A DNA stretch of 34,830 bases from an uncultured Bacilli bacterium (GTDB lineage: Bacteria; Bacillota_I; Bacilli_A; Mycoplasmatales; Mycoplasmoidaceae). The first letter of the stretch is position 1. Each line of letters starts with the position of its first letter. Both the position numbers and the translations under genes were made by a program. The stretch spans positions 1-34,830 of the forward strand of contig CAJGBT010000005.1 in the NCBI GenBank assembly GCA_904501665.1, read 5' to 3'. This document shows, in pieces, positions 21,516 through 29,751 of the stretch. A model generated the notes under the pieces. That model was not told the DNA's origin. It searched no databases and saw only the letters and a list, made by a program, of their open reading frames with translations.

Positions 21516-22991
21516 CTAATAAAATCCACTAGGTTTGTTTAATAAGTCTATCATAATATTTTTTGTTTGTGTGTAGTGATTTAAAACCATTTTATGTGTT
21601 TCTCGACCAATTCCTGATTTCTTATACCCACCAAATGGAGCACCTTCTGGAATTTGATTATATGTATTTATTCAAATACGACCTGTTTGAATAGCACGAG
21701 CTATTTTTAGTGCTCGATTAATATCCTTAGTAAAAACAGCCCCACCTAAACCATATAGACTATCATTAGCCATTTTAATAACTTCATCTTCATCCTTAAA
21801 TTTAATAACCACTCCTACTGGACCAAAAATTTCTTCTTGAGCTAGACAAGAATTATTAGTTACATTAGTTAATAATGTTGGTTTCATAAAGGCGCCTTTT
21901 GATAATGAACCTTTCATTAGTGGTTCACCTCCACAAAGAATTTTAGCTCCTTCTTTTTTACCTTTTTCAATGTGTGATAATATTTTTTCTAAATGTTTTT
22001 TATTGATTTGTGAACCCATTTGTGTATTCATATCCAATGGATCACCAACATTAATTTCATTAAATTTTTTGATAATCTTTTTTAAAAATTCATCATAAAT
22101 TTTTTCATGCACAAAAATTCTTGAACCAGCACAACAAACTTGACCTTGGTTAAATAATATTCCTAACTGTACTCCATCAATTGCTTTTTCTAAATCAGCA
22201 TCATCAAAAATGATATTTGCAGATTTTCCACCTAATTCTAAAGTTGCTGGTATTAAATTTGTGGCAGCACCAATAGCTATATCTTTACCTACACTTGTTG
22301 AACCTGTAAATGCTATTTTATCTATTCCTTTATGAATCCTTAAAAATTCACCTGACTTTGAGCCTTCACCAGTGATAATATTTATTACTCCTTTTGGAAT
22401 AATTTTTTCAATTAATTTCATAAGTTCTAATACACTAATTGAAGTAAAAGATGAAGGTTTTAAAACTATGCAACATCCCGATGCTAATGCTGGAACTATT
22501 TTTCAAGCTGCCATCAAAAATGGGAAATTTCATGGAATAATTTGAGCCACAACTCCAATTGGTTCCTTTAAATTAATACTTAGTTTATTGCCTTCTAAAA
22601 TATTAGCAGTTCCTTCTTCAACAAGGATTGCTGAGGCAAAATATCTAAAATGATCAGCAGCTAATGGAATATCTATATTTAGTGTTTCTCTAATTGGCTT
22701 ACCATTATCTAATGTTTCTACTTTTGCTAATCATTCTTTGTTTTCTTCAATAATATCAGCAATTAAATTTAAAATTTTTGCTCTTTCCTTAGGTGTTGTA
22801 TTTTTTCATTTATCAAATGCTTTTCTTGCAGCAACTACTGCTTCATCAACATCCTTTTCACTTGCATTTGCAATAGAAGCAAGTTCTTGTCCAGTAGCTG
22901 GATTAATTGAAATAATACTAGTTTTATCAGATGAATCTTTTCATTCTCCATTGATATATAATTGATATTTTTTACTTAAAACTTTTTTCAT
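21516..22991 (-). CDS. NAD(P)-dependent aldehyde dehydrogenase
   Basis: This 491-residue enzyme oxidises an aldehyde to the carboxylic acid with NAD(P)+. Full-length ALDH landmarks are present: P-W-N-F-P near residue 155, the cofactor motif F-T-G-S-T-S-V-G (228-235), the general base in L-E-L-G-G-K (Glu252), and the nucleophile in N-Q-G-Q-V-C-C-A-G-S (Cys286 by alignment with ALDH2 Cys302). The C-terminal E-I-F-G-P-V and P-F-G-G-Y-K-K-S-G are also seen. It resembles the betaine/general aldehyde dehydrogenase branch; the substrate is not readable. ALDHs are uncommon in mycoplasmas. It has the best promoter in the window and an AAAAGGAG binding site, and it leads into the lipoprotein gene. Confidence 0.93.
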
Positions 22992-23010
22992 GATATTCTC
23001 CTTTTAAGTA

Positions 23011-23038
23011 TTTATAATATAATTAAAATAAAAGTCAA
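23011..23038 (-). promoter_or_regulatory. Promoter of aldehyde dehydrogenase/lipoprotein operon
   Basis: On the minus strand TTGACT and TATAAA are separated by 16 bases, a near-consensus sigma-70 promoter. It lies about 20 bases upstream of the ATG, with AAAAGGAG (22998-23005) between. Confidence 0.65.
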
Positions 23039-23249
23039 TGGAATTTAGTTATTCATTTTGCAATATCAAAATTCCTATTTTGTTTGGAGATTCCAAATCA
23101 TTTATAAGGGTTTTAATACTAATAATTTTTTAAAAAATATTTTATCTTATATATACTATGGTTAAAAAAATACATTTTTTTTCTCTTTTTTTTATTATTT
23201 TGTAAAAAAATATAAAAAATTAAAAATTATTAACTTTATTTCTATATGA

Positions 23250-23269
23250 GGAGAAGTCTAAACTTTTCC
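23250..23269 (+). promoter_or_regulatory. Leader hairpin before the small-peptide operon
   Basis: GGAGAAGT, loop CTAA, ACTTTTCC form an eight-pair stem (one G-U pair). It begins with a Shine-Dalgarno-like GAGGAG and ends just before the real ribosome binding site AGAAAGGAA that precedes the ATG at 23283. It could affect mRNA stability or translation. Confidence 0.45.
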
Positions 23270-23282
23270 CAGAAAGGAATCA

Positions 23283-23528
23283 ATGGAAAAAATAAATATA
23301 ACAGATAAAAAGATAATTTTTAGTGGTTGAAATAAATCATTGTTGTTTGCTTCTTCAATTGGTATTAGTTATTTAGATAACACATTATGTAATATTATGA
23401 ATGCAATTACCAAAACAATTAGGACTAATAATACATCACCTCTATATAAGTCTGATATTTATACACTATCTAATCCAATGGTAAGAATTGGTTATAATCC
23501 AAATCGTAGTAGTATCGGCTTTTGATAA
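23283..23528 (+). CDS. Small protein A of the two-peptide operon (81 aa)
   Basis: This is an 81-residue protein with no recognised family. A polar N-terminus (M-E-K-I-N-I-T-D-K-K) leads to F-S-G-W, then a moderately hydrophobic stretch (about residues 19-32). After that comes a polar, Asn/Ser/Thr-rich C-terminal half ending in S-S-I-G-F-W. Both Trp codons are TGA. It has a strong ribosome binding site (AGAAAGGAA) and is translationally coupled to the next small gene by a TAATG overlap. The short leader-like N-terminus is compatible with an exported peptide, but no double-glycine site is present. Confidence 0.6.
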
Positions 23529-23746
23529 TGACTAAATTAAATAAATTAGAAAAACAAAATTTAGTTGCAGGAGCTCTTACAGCTACTGCTGTGTTAGCGA
23601 TTGGATCATGTGTAGCAGCAGGTATTTCCTTAATTACTAATTTAGTTTTAGGTAGTTTAAATATTGCAAATGCTTCTAAAACTAAAAATATTGATCAGCT
23701 AAAATATACAATTAATGAGCAAAAAACATATACAAATATTTTTTAA
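23528..23746 (+). CDS. Small protein B: bacteriocin-like, Gly/Ala-rich hydrophobic peptide (72 aa)
   Basis: This is a 72-residue protein. Its first 15 residues (M-T-K-L-N-K-L-E-K-Q-N-L-V-A-G-A) resemble the leader of class II bacteriocins, with the final Gly-Gly replaced by Gly-Ala. A glycine- and alanine-rich hydrophobic segment follows (about residues 14-45) with small-residue spacing, then a polar C-terminus. No export ABC transporter with a C39 peptidase is seen nearby, so a bacteriocin assignment is tentative; a membrane peptide, holin-like or toxin-like role is also possible. The ATG shares a base with the stop of the upstream gene. A strong terminator follows seven bases after the stop. 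Confidence 0.55.
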   Translation: MTKLNKLEKQNLVAGALTATAVLAIGSCVAAGISLITNLVLGSLNIANASKTKNIDQLKYTINEQKTYTNIF

Positions 23747-23752
23747 TATAAA

Positions 23753-23779
23753 ACAGTCCTTTGTGGGGACTGTTTTTTT
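23753..23779 (+). terminator. Strong intrinsic terminator after the small-peptide operon
   Basis: ACAGTCC and GGACTGT form a perfect seven-pair stem around a short loop, followed at once by seven T residues. It isolates the two small genes as a separate transcription unit. Confidence 0.85.
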
Positions 23780-23780
23780 A

Positions 23781-23786
23781 TATAAT
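23781..23786 (+). promoter_or_regulatory. -10 box directly before lspA
   Basis: TATAAT ends seven bases before the lspA ATG and lies right behind a terminator. Transcription from it would start at or next to the ATG, giving a leaderless mRNA. Confidence 0.4.
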
Positions 23787-23793
23787 ATTTAAT

Positions 23794-24408
23794 ATGGTAA
23801 AAATTAATTTTTTTGTTAGTAAGACAATTTTGTTTGAAAATAAAATAAACAAAATAAAAATACAATGAATAAAAAAATATTTATTGTCATTTTGTACAAT
23901 TAGAAACATAACCATAAAAGTATTAACACTTATTATTGCTACATTGATATCATGTCTTTTGTTCTTTCTTTTAAGAGAGTGAGCATTAAATCATTATGAT
24001 CCAAATTTTGTTGCTTTTAATTCTGGTGTAGCTTTTTCTTATGCTAGTAGTTGAAAGCCATCATTAGTTTACTTTATTAAAATTTTTCCAACTGTTGTTT
24101 TCTTTTTGATATTTTTATTTTCAAACTCATGATATATCTATATTTTTTCCTACATTTTATTTTTAAACTCTTTATTAAATGTAATTGATAGGGCAATGAT
24201 AGATAATTATTGATATATGGGTAAGTTTTATTCGCAAAATAATAGTGTTGTTGATTACATCCCCTTTCGTTCTTTTAAATTTGTTTGTAATGTAGCAGAT
24301 ATTTTTATTTGTACTAGTTTTGTCTTTTTGATTATAGGTATTATTGTAAAAATAGTTAAAGAGTTTAGAATAGAAAAGGAAAAAGAAAATGAAAATAATA
24401 GTGAATAG
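23794..24408 (+). CDS. lspA: Lipoprotein signal peptidase (signal peptidase II)
   Basis: This 204-residue membrane aspartic protease removes signal peptides from prolipoproteins. It has four hydrophobic segments and the family motifs: N-S-G-V-A-F near residue 76, N-V-I-D-R with catalytic Asp132, and N-V-A-D with catalytic Asp169. The N-terminus is about 40 residues longer than in typical LspA and rich in Lys and Ile. Several Trp are coded by TGA. The C-terminal Lys/Glu-rich tail overlaps the start of the following rluD-type gene by 20 bases; lspA next to rluD is a common arrangement in Firmicutes and Mollicutes. No ribosome binding site precedes the ATG. Confidence 0.85.
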
Positions 24409-25291
24409 TGACGGATTCCGATTAGATGTTTTCCTAGCACATAACTTAAAAATAACACGTACTAAAAGTTTGCAATTAATAAAGGATAATTTAGTTTATG
24501 TAAATAATAAAATAATAACTAAAGCGGGTTATATATTAAAAACAAATGATGAAATCTTAATTAGTGAAAAAAAAGAAACATTAGGTAATCAAAAAAGAGA
24601 ACAAGAAAAATTTGTTTATCCATTAAGAATCCTTTATGAAGATGAATATCTAATAATTGTTTATAAACCATCAAATATGTTGACACACCAAACTATTTTT
24701 AAAGAAAACAATTGCTTATATAATGCACTTTTATATTATTTTGAGCAAAAAGAAATAAAACAAAAGCCATTATTAGTTCATCGACTAGACAAAGATACTT
24801 CTGGTTTAGTTTTAGTAGCTAAAGATGATCAAACATTGTTGAAATTACAAAAATTATTTGAAGAACACAAAATTATTAAAAAATATTATGCAATTGTTCA
24901 TAATCAATTCAACGAAGAAAAAATTTTAATTAATGTTCCTATTGCTAGAAGTAGGTCAGATAAATTAAAAATGATAGCATCTGATAAAGGTAAAAATATT
25001 AAACCAGCTATTACTGAAATCTTACTGATTAAAAATTTAAATCAATTTGCACTAGTTGATGTTTTGTTAAAAACTGGTAGAACTCATCAAATTAGAGTTC
25101 ATTTAAAATATATTAATCATCCTATTTTAAATGATCCATTATATGGTGTAGATAAAAATGTAACATCATATGGTCAGTATTTAATGGCATATTACTTAGA
25201 ATTTCAACATCCTATAACAAAAAAAATAATTAATCAAAAAATTGAAATGGATAGGGAATTTATAGATATAATCAAAAAGTTGGAAAAGTAA
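24389..25291 (+). CDS. rluD: RluD-type 23S rRNA pseudouridine synthase
   Basis: This 300-residue enzyme isomerises uridines of large-subunit rRNA to pseudouridine. The S4 domain occupies residues about 10-60, and the catalytic domain follows with H-R-L-D-K-D-T-S-G (catalytic Asp134) and R-T-H-Q-I-R-V-H-L. All family motifs are intact and the length is standard. It overlaps the end of lspA, and its ribosome binding site (AAAAGGAAAAAG) lies inside lspA, so the two are coupled. The tsaB gene follows after six bases. The RluD assignment over RluC rests on the usual lspA linkage and is not certain. Confidence 0.88.
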   Translation: MKIIVNSDGFRLDVFLAHNLKITRTKSLQLIKDNLVYVNNKIITKAGYILKTNDEILISEKKETLGNQKREQEKFVYPLRILYEDEYLIIVYKPSNMLTHQTIFKENNCLYNALLYYFEQKEIKQKPLLVHRLDKDTSGLVLVAKDDQTLLKLQKLFEEHKIIKKYYAIVHNQFNEEKILINVPIARSRSDKLKMIASDKGKNIKPAITEILLIKNLNQFALVDVLLKTGRTHQIRVHLKYINHPILNDPLYGVDKNVTSYGQYLMAYYLEFQHPITKKIINQKIEMDREFIDIIKKLEK

Positions 25292-25297
25292 TAATTT

Positions 25298-25852
25298 ATG
25301 TTTGATGTTTTATTTGATGTTATTCAAGAAGAGTGCATTATTTATTTATTAAAAAATAAGAAAATTTTAGATAAATTTTTATTTACTAATAAACAAGACT
25401 TATCAAATCATTTACCACATTATCTAGATACATTATTATTGAGAAATAAAATTACAATTAAGGATATTGAATCTATTTTTTGAATTTATGGTCCTGGTAA
25501 ATTTTCTTCTTGTCGCATCATTAGTGTTTTTGTGAAAATAATCAAATTATTTAATCAAGATATCAAAATTTATACAATAGATAAATTTTCTTATTTAGGT
25601 TGAAAGGATCAATCAATAGTCATTCTAAAGTCTGATGGTAATAAATATTTTGTTGCAGAAGTTAAAAAACATTTATTATCCAGTAAACCAATATTAATTA
25701 ATGAAAGTGAATTAAAATCATTTATCAAAAAACAAAATAAAAATAATATTATTTATGATTTAAGTAATGAACAATTAATTATAGATAGTTTACCTTCTTT
25801 TAAAGAAGTTAATGAAAACTTTGAATTAAAATATTTTAAACCAGTATGTTAA
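25298..25852 (+). CDS. tsaB: tRNA threonylcarbamoyladenosine biosynthesis protein TsaB
   Basis: This 184-residue protein is the partner of TsaD in making N6-threonylcarbamoyladenosine at position 37 of ANN-decoding tRNAs. The diagnostic motif is Y-G-P-G-K-F-S-S-C-R-I, matching the TsaB G-P-G-S-F-T-G-L-R pattern, with I-K-D-I-E-S-I-F before it. The N-terminal ATPase-like fold is diverged, as usual in mycoplasmas. The following gene is a RimI-type acetyltransferase overlapping by seven bases, the classical tsaB-rimI order. The TGA at 25481 is Trp. Confidence 0.8.
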
Positions 25853-26265
25853 CTATTGAAAAAACTAATGATCTTTTATTAATTAATAATTTGGATAAAA
25901 TTTGTTTTTCAAATCAGTGATATAGTATTAATACCTATGAAAATATGGTTAAAAACCATGAATTATATCTTATAAAAAAACAAGGTGAAAATGTTGGTTT
26001 TCTTATAGTGTTAATATTAGGCAAAGAAATTGAAATCATTAAGATAGGTATTGTTGAAAAACAAAGAAGAAAAGGCTTTGCATTTCAAGCATTAAATATT
26101 TTCTTAAATGCATATGATTATGAAAAGTGCTACTTGGAAGTTTCGAATAAAAATACCAATGCTATCAAGTTGTATTTAAAATTAGGCTTTAAAAAAACAA
26201 ATATTAGAAAAAGGTATTATCAAGATGGAAGTGATGCATTAAACTTTATCTATATTAAGTCATAA
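25846..26265 (+). CDS. rimI: GNAT acetyltransferase, RimI-like
   Basis: This 139-residue acetyltransferase has the GNAT fold. The acetyl-CoA pyrophosphate-binding motif is visible as Q-R-R-K-G-F-A (Q/R-x-x-G-x-A) after the beta-4 strand I-I-K-I-G-I-V. C-Y-L-E-V-S-N-K-N-T-N-A-I-K-L-Y follows, a typical RimI signature. RimI acetylates the N-terminal alanine of ribosomal protein S18; substrate assignment is by family and by linkage to tsaB. Its 3' end overlaps the convergent gpsA gene by six bases. Confidence 0.8.
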
Positions 26266-27225
26266 TTTAGTTATAAATTCATTAGTTGTAATCTTCTTAG
26301 TTATTAATTGATAGGCCAAAGTAAATAAAGGGAATTGATTAGAATTCTTTTTAATTAATTTATAAATAACTTCAATTGTTTTAAAGCCTTCAATTGTATT
26401 TTTATTTTCACTAATAGCTTTATCTAACCCTTTTGTAATAATTGATTTTCCAAATTGAAAATTACGAGATTTTTCATCATTACAAGTTAGTAAAATGTCT
26501 CCTAAACCACAATATTCAAAAATAACTTGAGGATTTAATTTTTTAAATAAAAGGAATTTGTTAATCTCTTTTATGCCCATGGCCATAATTGCATACTTGT
26601 AATTACTAGAAATATCAGCATAATTTAGCAAACCACAAACTATGGCTAAACTATTTTTTAATGCTGATAAGTATGATGCTGCTTCAATATCCTTAATAGG
26701 TACTACTTTAAAATAATTATTATCAAAAACTTTTTTAATTTTTAATAAGGTAGGTTTATTGCTTGAAATAACATTCACCACTGTTGGAACCTTGTTAATC
26801 ACATCTATAGCAAAAGATGGACCAATCAAACTAGCAACTTTACTATTTTTAATGTGGTTTAAGATTACTTTTAGATAATTATTATTTGTTTTTTGATCCA
26901 AGCCTTTACATGTATTTATGATTATCATATTCGGTTTATAATATGGTTTAATTTTTTTTAAAATGTTTTCCATTTGATTGGATGGGACACAAATTACAAT
27001 AAATTGCACATCTTCAATTAAACTTTTTAAATTTGTTGAAACTTCTTGAGGGGGAGATTTTAGTTTAATATTGTTAAAAAATTCTTGATTAAATCCTTTT
27101 TTTAAATCTTCAATTTGGTTTTGTGAAATCCCAAACATCTTTACATATTGATGGTTATCTAATAAAACACTTGCAAGTGCAGTTCCTCAAGCACCAGTAC
27201 CAATAATTAAAAATTTATTACTCAT
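26260..27225 (-). CDS. gpsA: Glycerol-3-phosphate dehydrogenase [NAD(P)+] GpsA
   Basis: This 321-residue enzyme interconverts dihydroxyacetone phosphate and sn-glycerol 3-phosphate, the backbone of phospholipids. The Rossmann motif is G-T-G-A-W-G-T-A-L-A at residues 9-18. L-I-G-P-S-F-A and A-L-K-N-S-L-A-I (with the catalytic Lys) are seen, and the C-terminal domain carries C-G-L-G-D-I-L-L-T-C. The length is standard. The ATG lies inside the end of der (8-base overlap) and has an excellent GGAGGAGG ribosome binding site within der. Glycerol kinase is encoded further right in the window, so both entries to glycerol 3-phosphate are present. Confidence 0.93.
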
Positions 27226-28546
27226 TAATGCCTCCTCCTCTAATTCGACTATTTTTATCTTTTCAATATAAAGTAATTGGTGTATTTTTTAAATTAAAAG
27301 CATCTCTTATCTTATTTTCAATGTATCTTGCATATGAAAAGTGCAAGGAATCAACATGATTACAAAATAATATAAAAGTTGGTATTTGTGATTTGGTTTG
27401 TGTAGCATATGTGATATTAATTCTTGCCCCTTTAAATAATGGTGGTTGTTGAAGCATTTGTGCTTGTCCTATAACATCATTTAATAAGGAGGTAGAAATC
27501 TTAATTTGAGCTTCTTTTTGAATCAATTCAATAGTTTTAAAAATTTGATGGATTTTTTTGTTTTCAAGTGCTGAAAGAAAAATAATAGGTGATCAAAACA
27601 AATGTTTAAATTTATTCCTAATTTGTTTTTTAATTTCTAGTAATACTTTATCTGATTTATCCTTTAATAAATCTATCTTATTTACTACAATAATAGCTGG
27701 GATGTTGGCTTTAGATGCTAAACCCCCAATGACTTCATCTTGCTCAGTAAAATTTGTTGAGGCATCTAAAACTAATAAAATAATGTCAGATTTAGCTATT
27801 GCACCTTCAGCTCTTAAAACAGAATATTTTTCAATACCTTGTATCTTGCCTTTTCTACGTATACCAGCAGTATCAATCAAAGTAAATCATTGGTTATAGT
27901 ATTTAAAATCTACATCAATGCTATCTCGTGTAGTACCTGCTTTATCACTTACAATTACTCGTTCTTGATTTAAAATACAATTCACTAATGAAGATTTTCC
28001 AACGTTAGGTCTACCAATCACACAAAAAGTGGTATGGTCATGTTCAGGAATAGTTTTAGTTTTAAATTTTTTTATTACTCTATCTAGTAGGTCTCCTATC
28101 CCTATTCCATGAGCAGACGATATTAAAATCGGATTACCAAATCCTAAATTATAAAAAAGATTGTCTTGTTCTTTAAATGACTCACATTTGTTAGCTGCTA
28201 AAATAATATTCTTGTTTTTTGCTATTTTTTTTAAAAGCTTAGCAATATAAATATCATCATTGTCAATTTCATTTTTACAACTAATTAAAAAAATAATAGT
28301 TTGTGCTTCTTCAATTGCTATTTGAACTTGATCATTAATATTTTTTTGTAATGTAGCATCTTTTGTTGAAAATCCACCAGTATCAATTAATTGAAATTCT
28401 CTTGTTAATCATTTGCCATAACCATAAATTCGATCTCTAGTGACACCTGGCATATCATCCACAATCGATTTTTTGGTTTGAATTATTCTGTTAAATAAAG
28501 TAGATTTACCAACATTAGGCTTTCCGATAATTGCTACTACATCCAT
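27218..28546 (-). CDS. der: Ribosome biogenesis GTPase Der (EngA)
   Basis: This 442-residue tandem GTPase is needed for maturation of the 50S ribosomal subunit. Two G domains are present: the first with G-K-P-N-V-G-K-S-T (8-16) and D-T-G-G, the second with G-R-P-N-V-G-K-S-S (178-186), D-T-A-G and N-K-I-D. A C-terminal KH-like domain ends in R-I-R-G-G-G-I-N-E. The G4 motif of the first domain reads N-K-C-E instead of N-K-x-D, a mild deviation in guanine recognition. TGA codons are Trp. gpsA follows with an overlap. Confidence 0.95.
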
Positions 28547-28569
28547 GTACAAATCCTTATAATATTTAT

Positions 28570-28893
28570 TTAAAATAAATATGTATATAATATATCATTG
28601 TATTTACGTTTTTTGTAGTAAAAATTACTTCGAGAAATTGGCATATCATAAACACTTAGTTTTTCAATATAAACATTATGTAAAAATCGATAAATATTAT
28701 CATCAAGAATAGACAATAATTCCTCAATATAGTTAACAAAATTTTTCATCTTTGTTATTTGTTCATTATTTATTCCATCTAAGTTATTTAGATATTTTAA
28801 TTTAATTTTGTATATTTCATATTGATTAAATACTTGTTTAATTTTCTTTTCTTTAATTTTATTAGTTAATTCTTCCATAAAAATAACCAACAT
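28570..28893 (-). CDS. Small protein with possible C-terminal helix-turn-helix
   Basis: This 107-residue protein is helical and Lys/Asn/Tyr-rich. The C-terminal part (L-S-V-Y-D-M-P-I-S-R-S-N-F-Y-Y-K-K-R-K) has the look of a sigma-region-4 or ArpU-like helix-turn-helix, in which I-S-R-S-x-F-Y would be the recognition helix start. An ATG five codons further in (28878) is an equally good start; neither has a clear ribosome binding site. It ends 23 bases upstream of der and may be cotranscribed with it. The family is not firmly recognised; a transcription-associated role is inference. Confidence 0.55.
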   Translation of the reverse strand: MLVIFMEELTNKIKEKKIKQVFNQYEIYKIKLKYLNNLDGINNEQITKMKNFVNYIEELLSILDDNIYRFLHNVYIEKLSVYDMPISRSNFYYKKRKYNDILYTYLF

Positions 28894-28960
28894 AATAAAT
28901 ATTAATTCAAAAAATAAATTTGTTAAAGTTTTGAATTTTTTATTAAAAAAATTTAATGAT

Positions 28961-28969
28961 TGTTAAAAT
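28961..28969 (+). promoter_or_regulatory. Extended -10 box of nadK
   Basis: TGTTAAAAT (TG-n-TAAAAT) ends nine bases before the nadK ATG, and no ribosome binding site fits between. Transcripts from it would be almost leaderless. Confidence 0.4.
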
Positions 28970-28978
28970 AAAATAAGT

Positions 28979-29743
28979 ATGAAATATACAATTTTAACTA
29001 ATAAGAAAAACAAAATAAATATAGAATTTAGTAAAAAACTTAAAGTAATTTTAAAAAAGCACACTTATGTTAAAAAAGGTTTTGACTATGCTTTTATTAT
29101 TGGAGGAGATGGAACTTTTTTATCATTTGCTCAAAATTTACTAGATAAACCTGTTAAAGTAGTTTTCATTAATTCAGGTAAGTTAGGATTTTATAGTTAT
29201 ATAAATGATCCTAAAAAATTGCTAGAAGAAGAAGTTTTTAGTGATAAATATTATATTAATATTGATGTTTTAAATGTGCAATATAAAAAGAAAATATATC
29301 AATGTATTAATGATTTTTCTTTATATTCAAATTACACTGCTCATATTAAAACATTTATTAATGATGTGAATCTACAATCATTTCATGGTAATGGTGTTTT
29401 AGTTGCTACTCCATTTGGATCAACTGCAAGAAACAAATCATTAAAAGGGGCTATTATGTTACCAAATACTGAACTATTATCAATTATGGAAATTGAACCA
29501 ATAAATAATCGTTTTTATTCATCACTAAATTCTCCAATAATTTTTAAAAATAATAATAAAATTAAAGTTGAAAGCACATGCTTTAAAAAGTGATGAATGT
29601 TATTAGATGGCCGACAATTAGAATTTAGTGATGAAAAAGCTATGATTGATATTTGACACACTAAATCAAAATGTCAAATTTTAATAAAAATTAATGATAG
29701 TGATTGAATCAGAAAATTGAATTACGCATTTATCACTAAGTAG
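28979..29743 (+). CDS. nadK: NAD kinase NadK
   Basis: This 254-residue enzyme phosphorylates NAD+ to NADP+. The G-G-D-G-T motif is at residues 42-46, and the second NAD-kinase signature reads G-N-G-V-L-V-A-T-P-F-G-S-T-A. The N-E motif appears as I-N-D. Trp codons at 29591 and later are TGA. The following gene encodes an EIIB-like protein; this is the same neighbour pair as MG128-MG129 in M. genitalium. The start has no ribosome binding site but an extended -10 box just upstream. Confidence 0.92.
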
Positions 29744-29751
29744 GGTTTAAT

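Larger units (their letters stand above)
22992..23282. other. 290-base intergenic region with T-tracts
   Basis: This divergent region holds the aldehyde dehydrogenase promoter at the left. It also holds a short perfect hairpin (TTTGGA-GAT-TCCAAA at 23083-23097), a TATACT box at 23152-23157 pointing right, and two T8 tracts near 23176-23192. The leader hairpin of the small-peptide operon lies at the right. No other gene is seen in it. Confidence 0.5.

Noticed and set aside
23083..23097. Short perfect palindrome TTTGGA-GAT-TCCAAA as a possible operator or terminator
   Set aside because: It is only six base pairs, has no T-run and no second copy nearby, so it is not annotated as a separate functional site.
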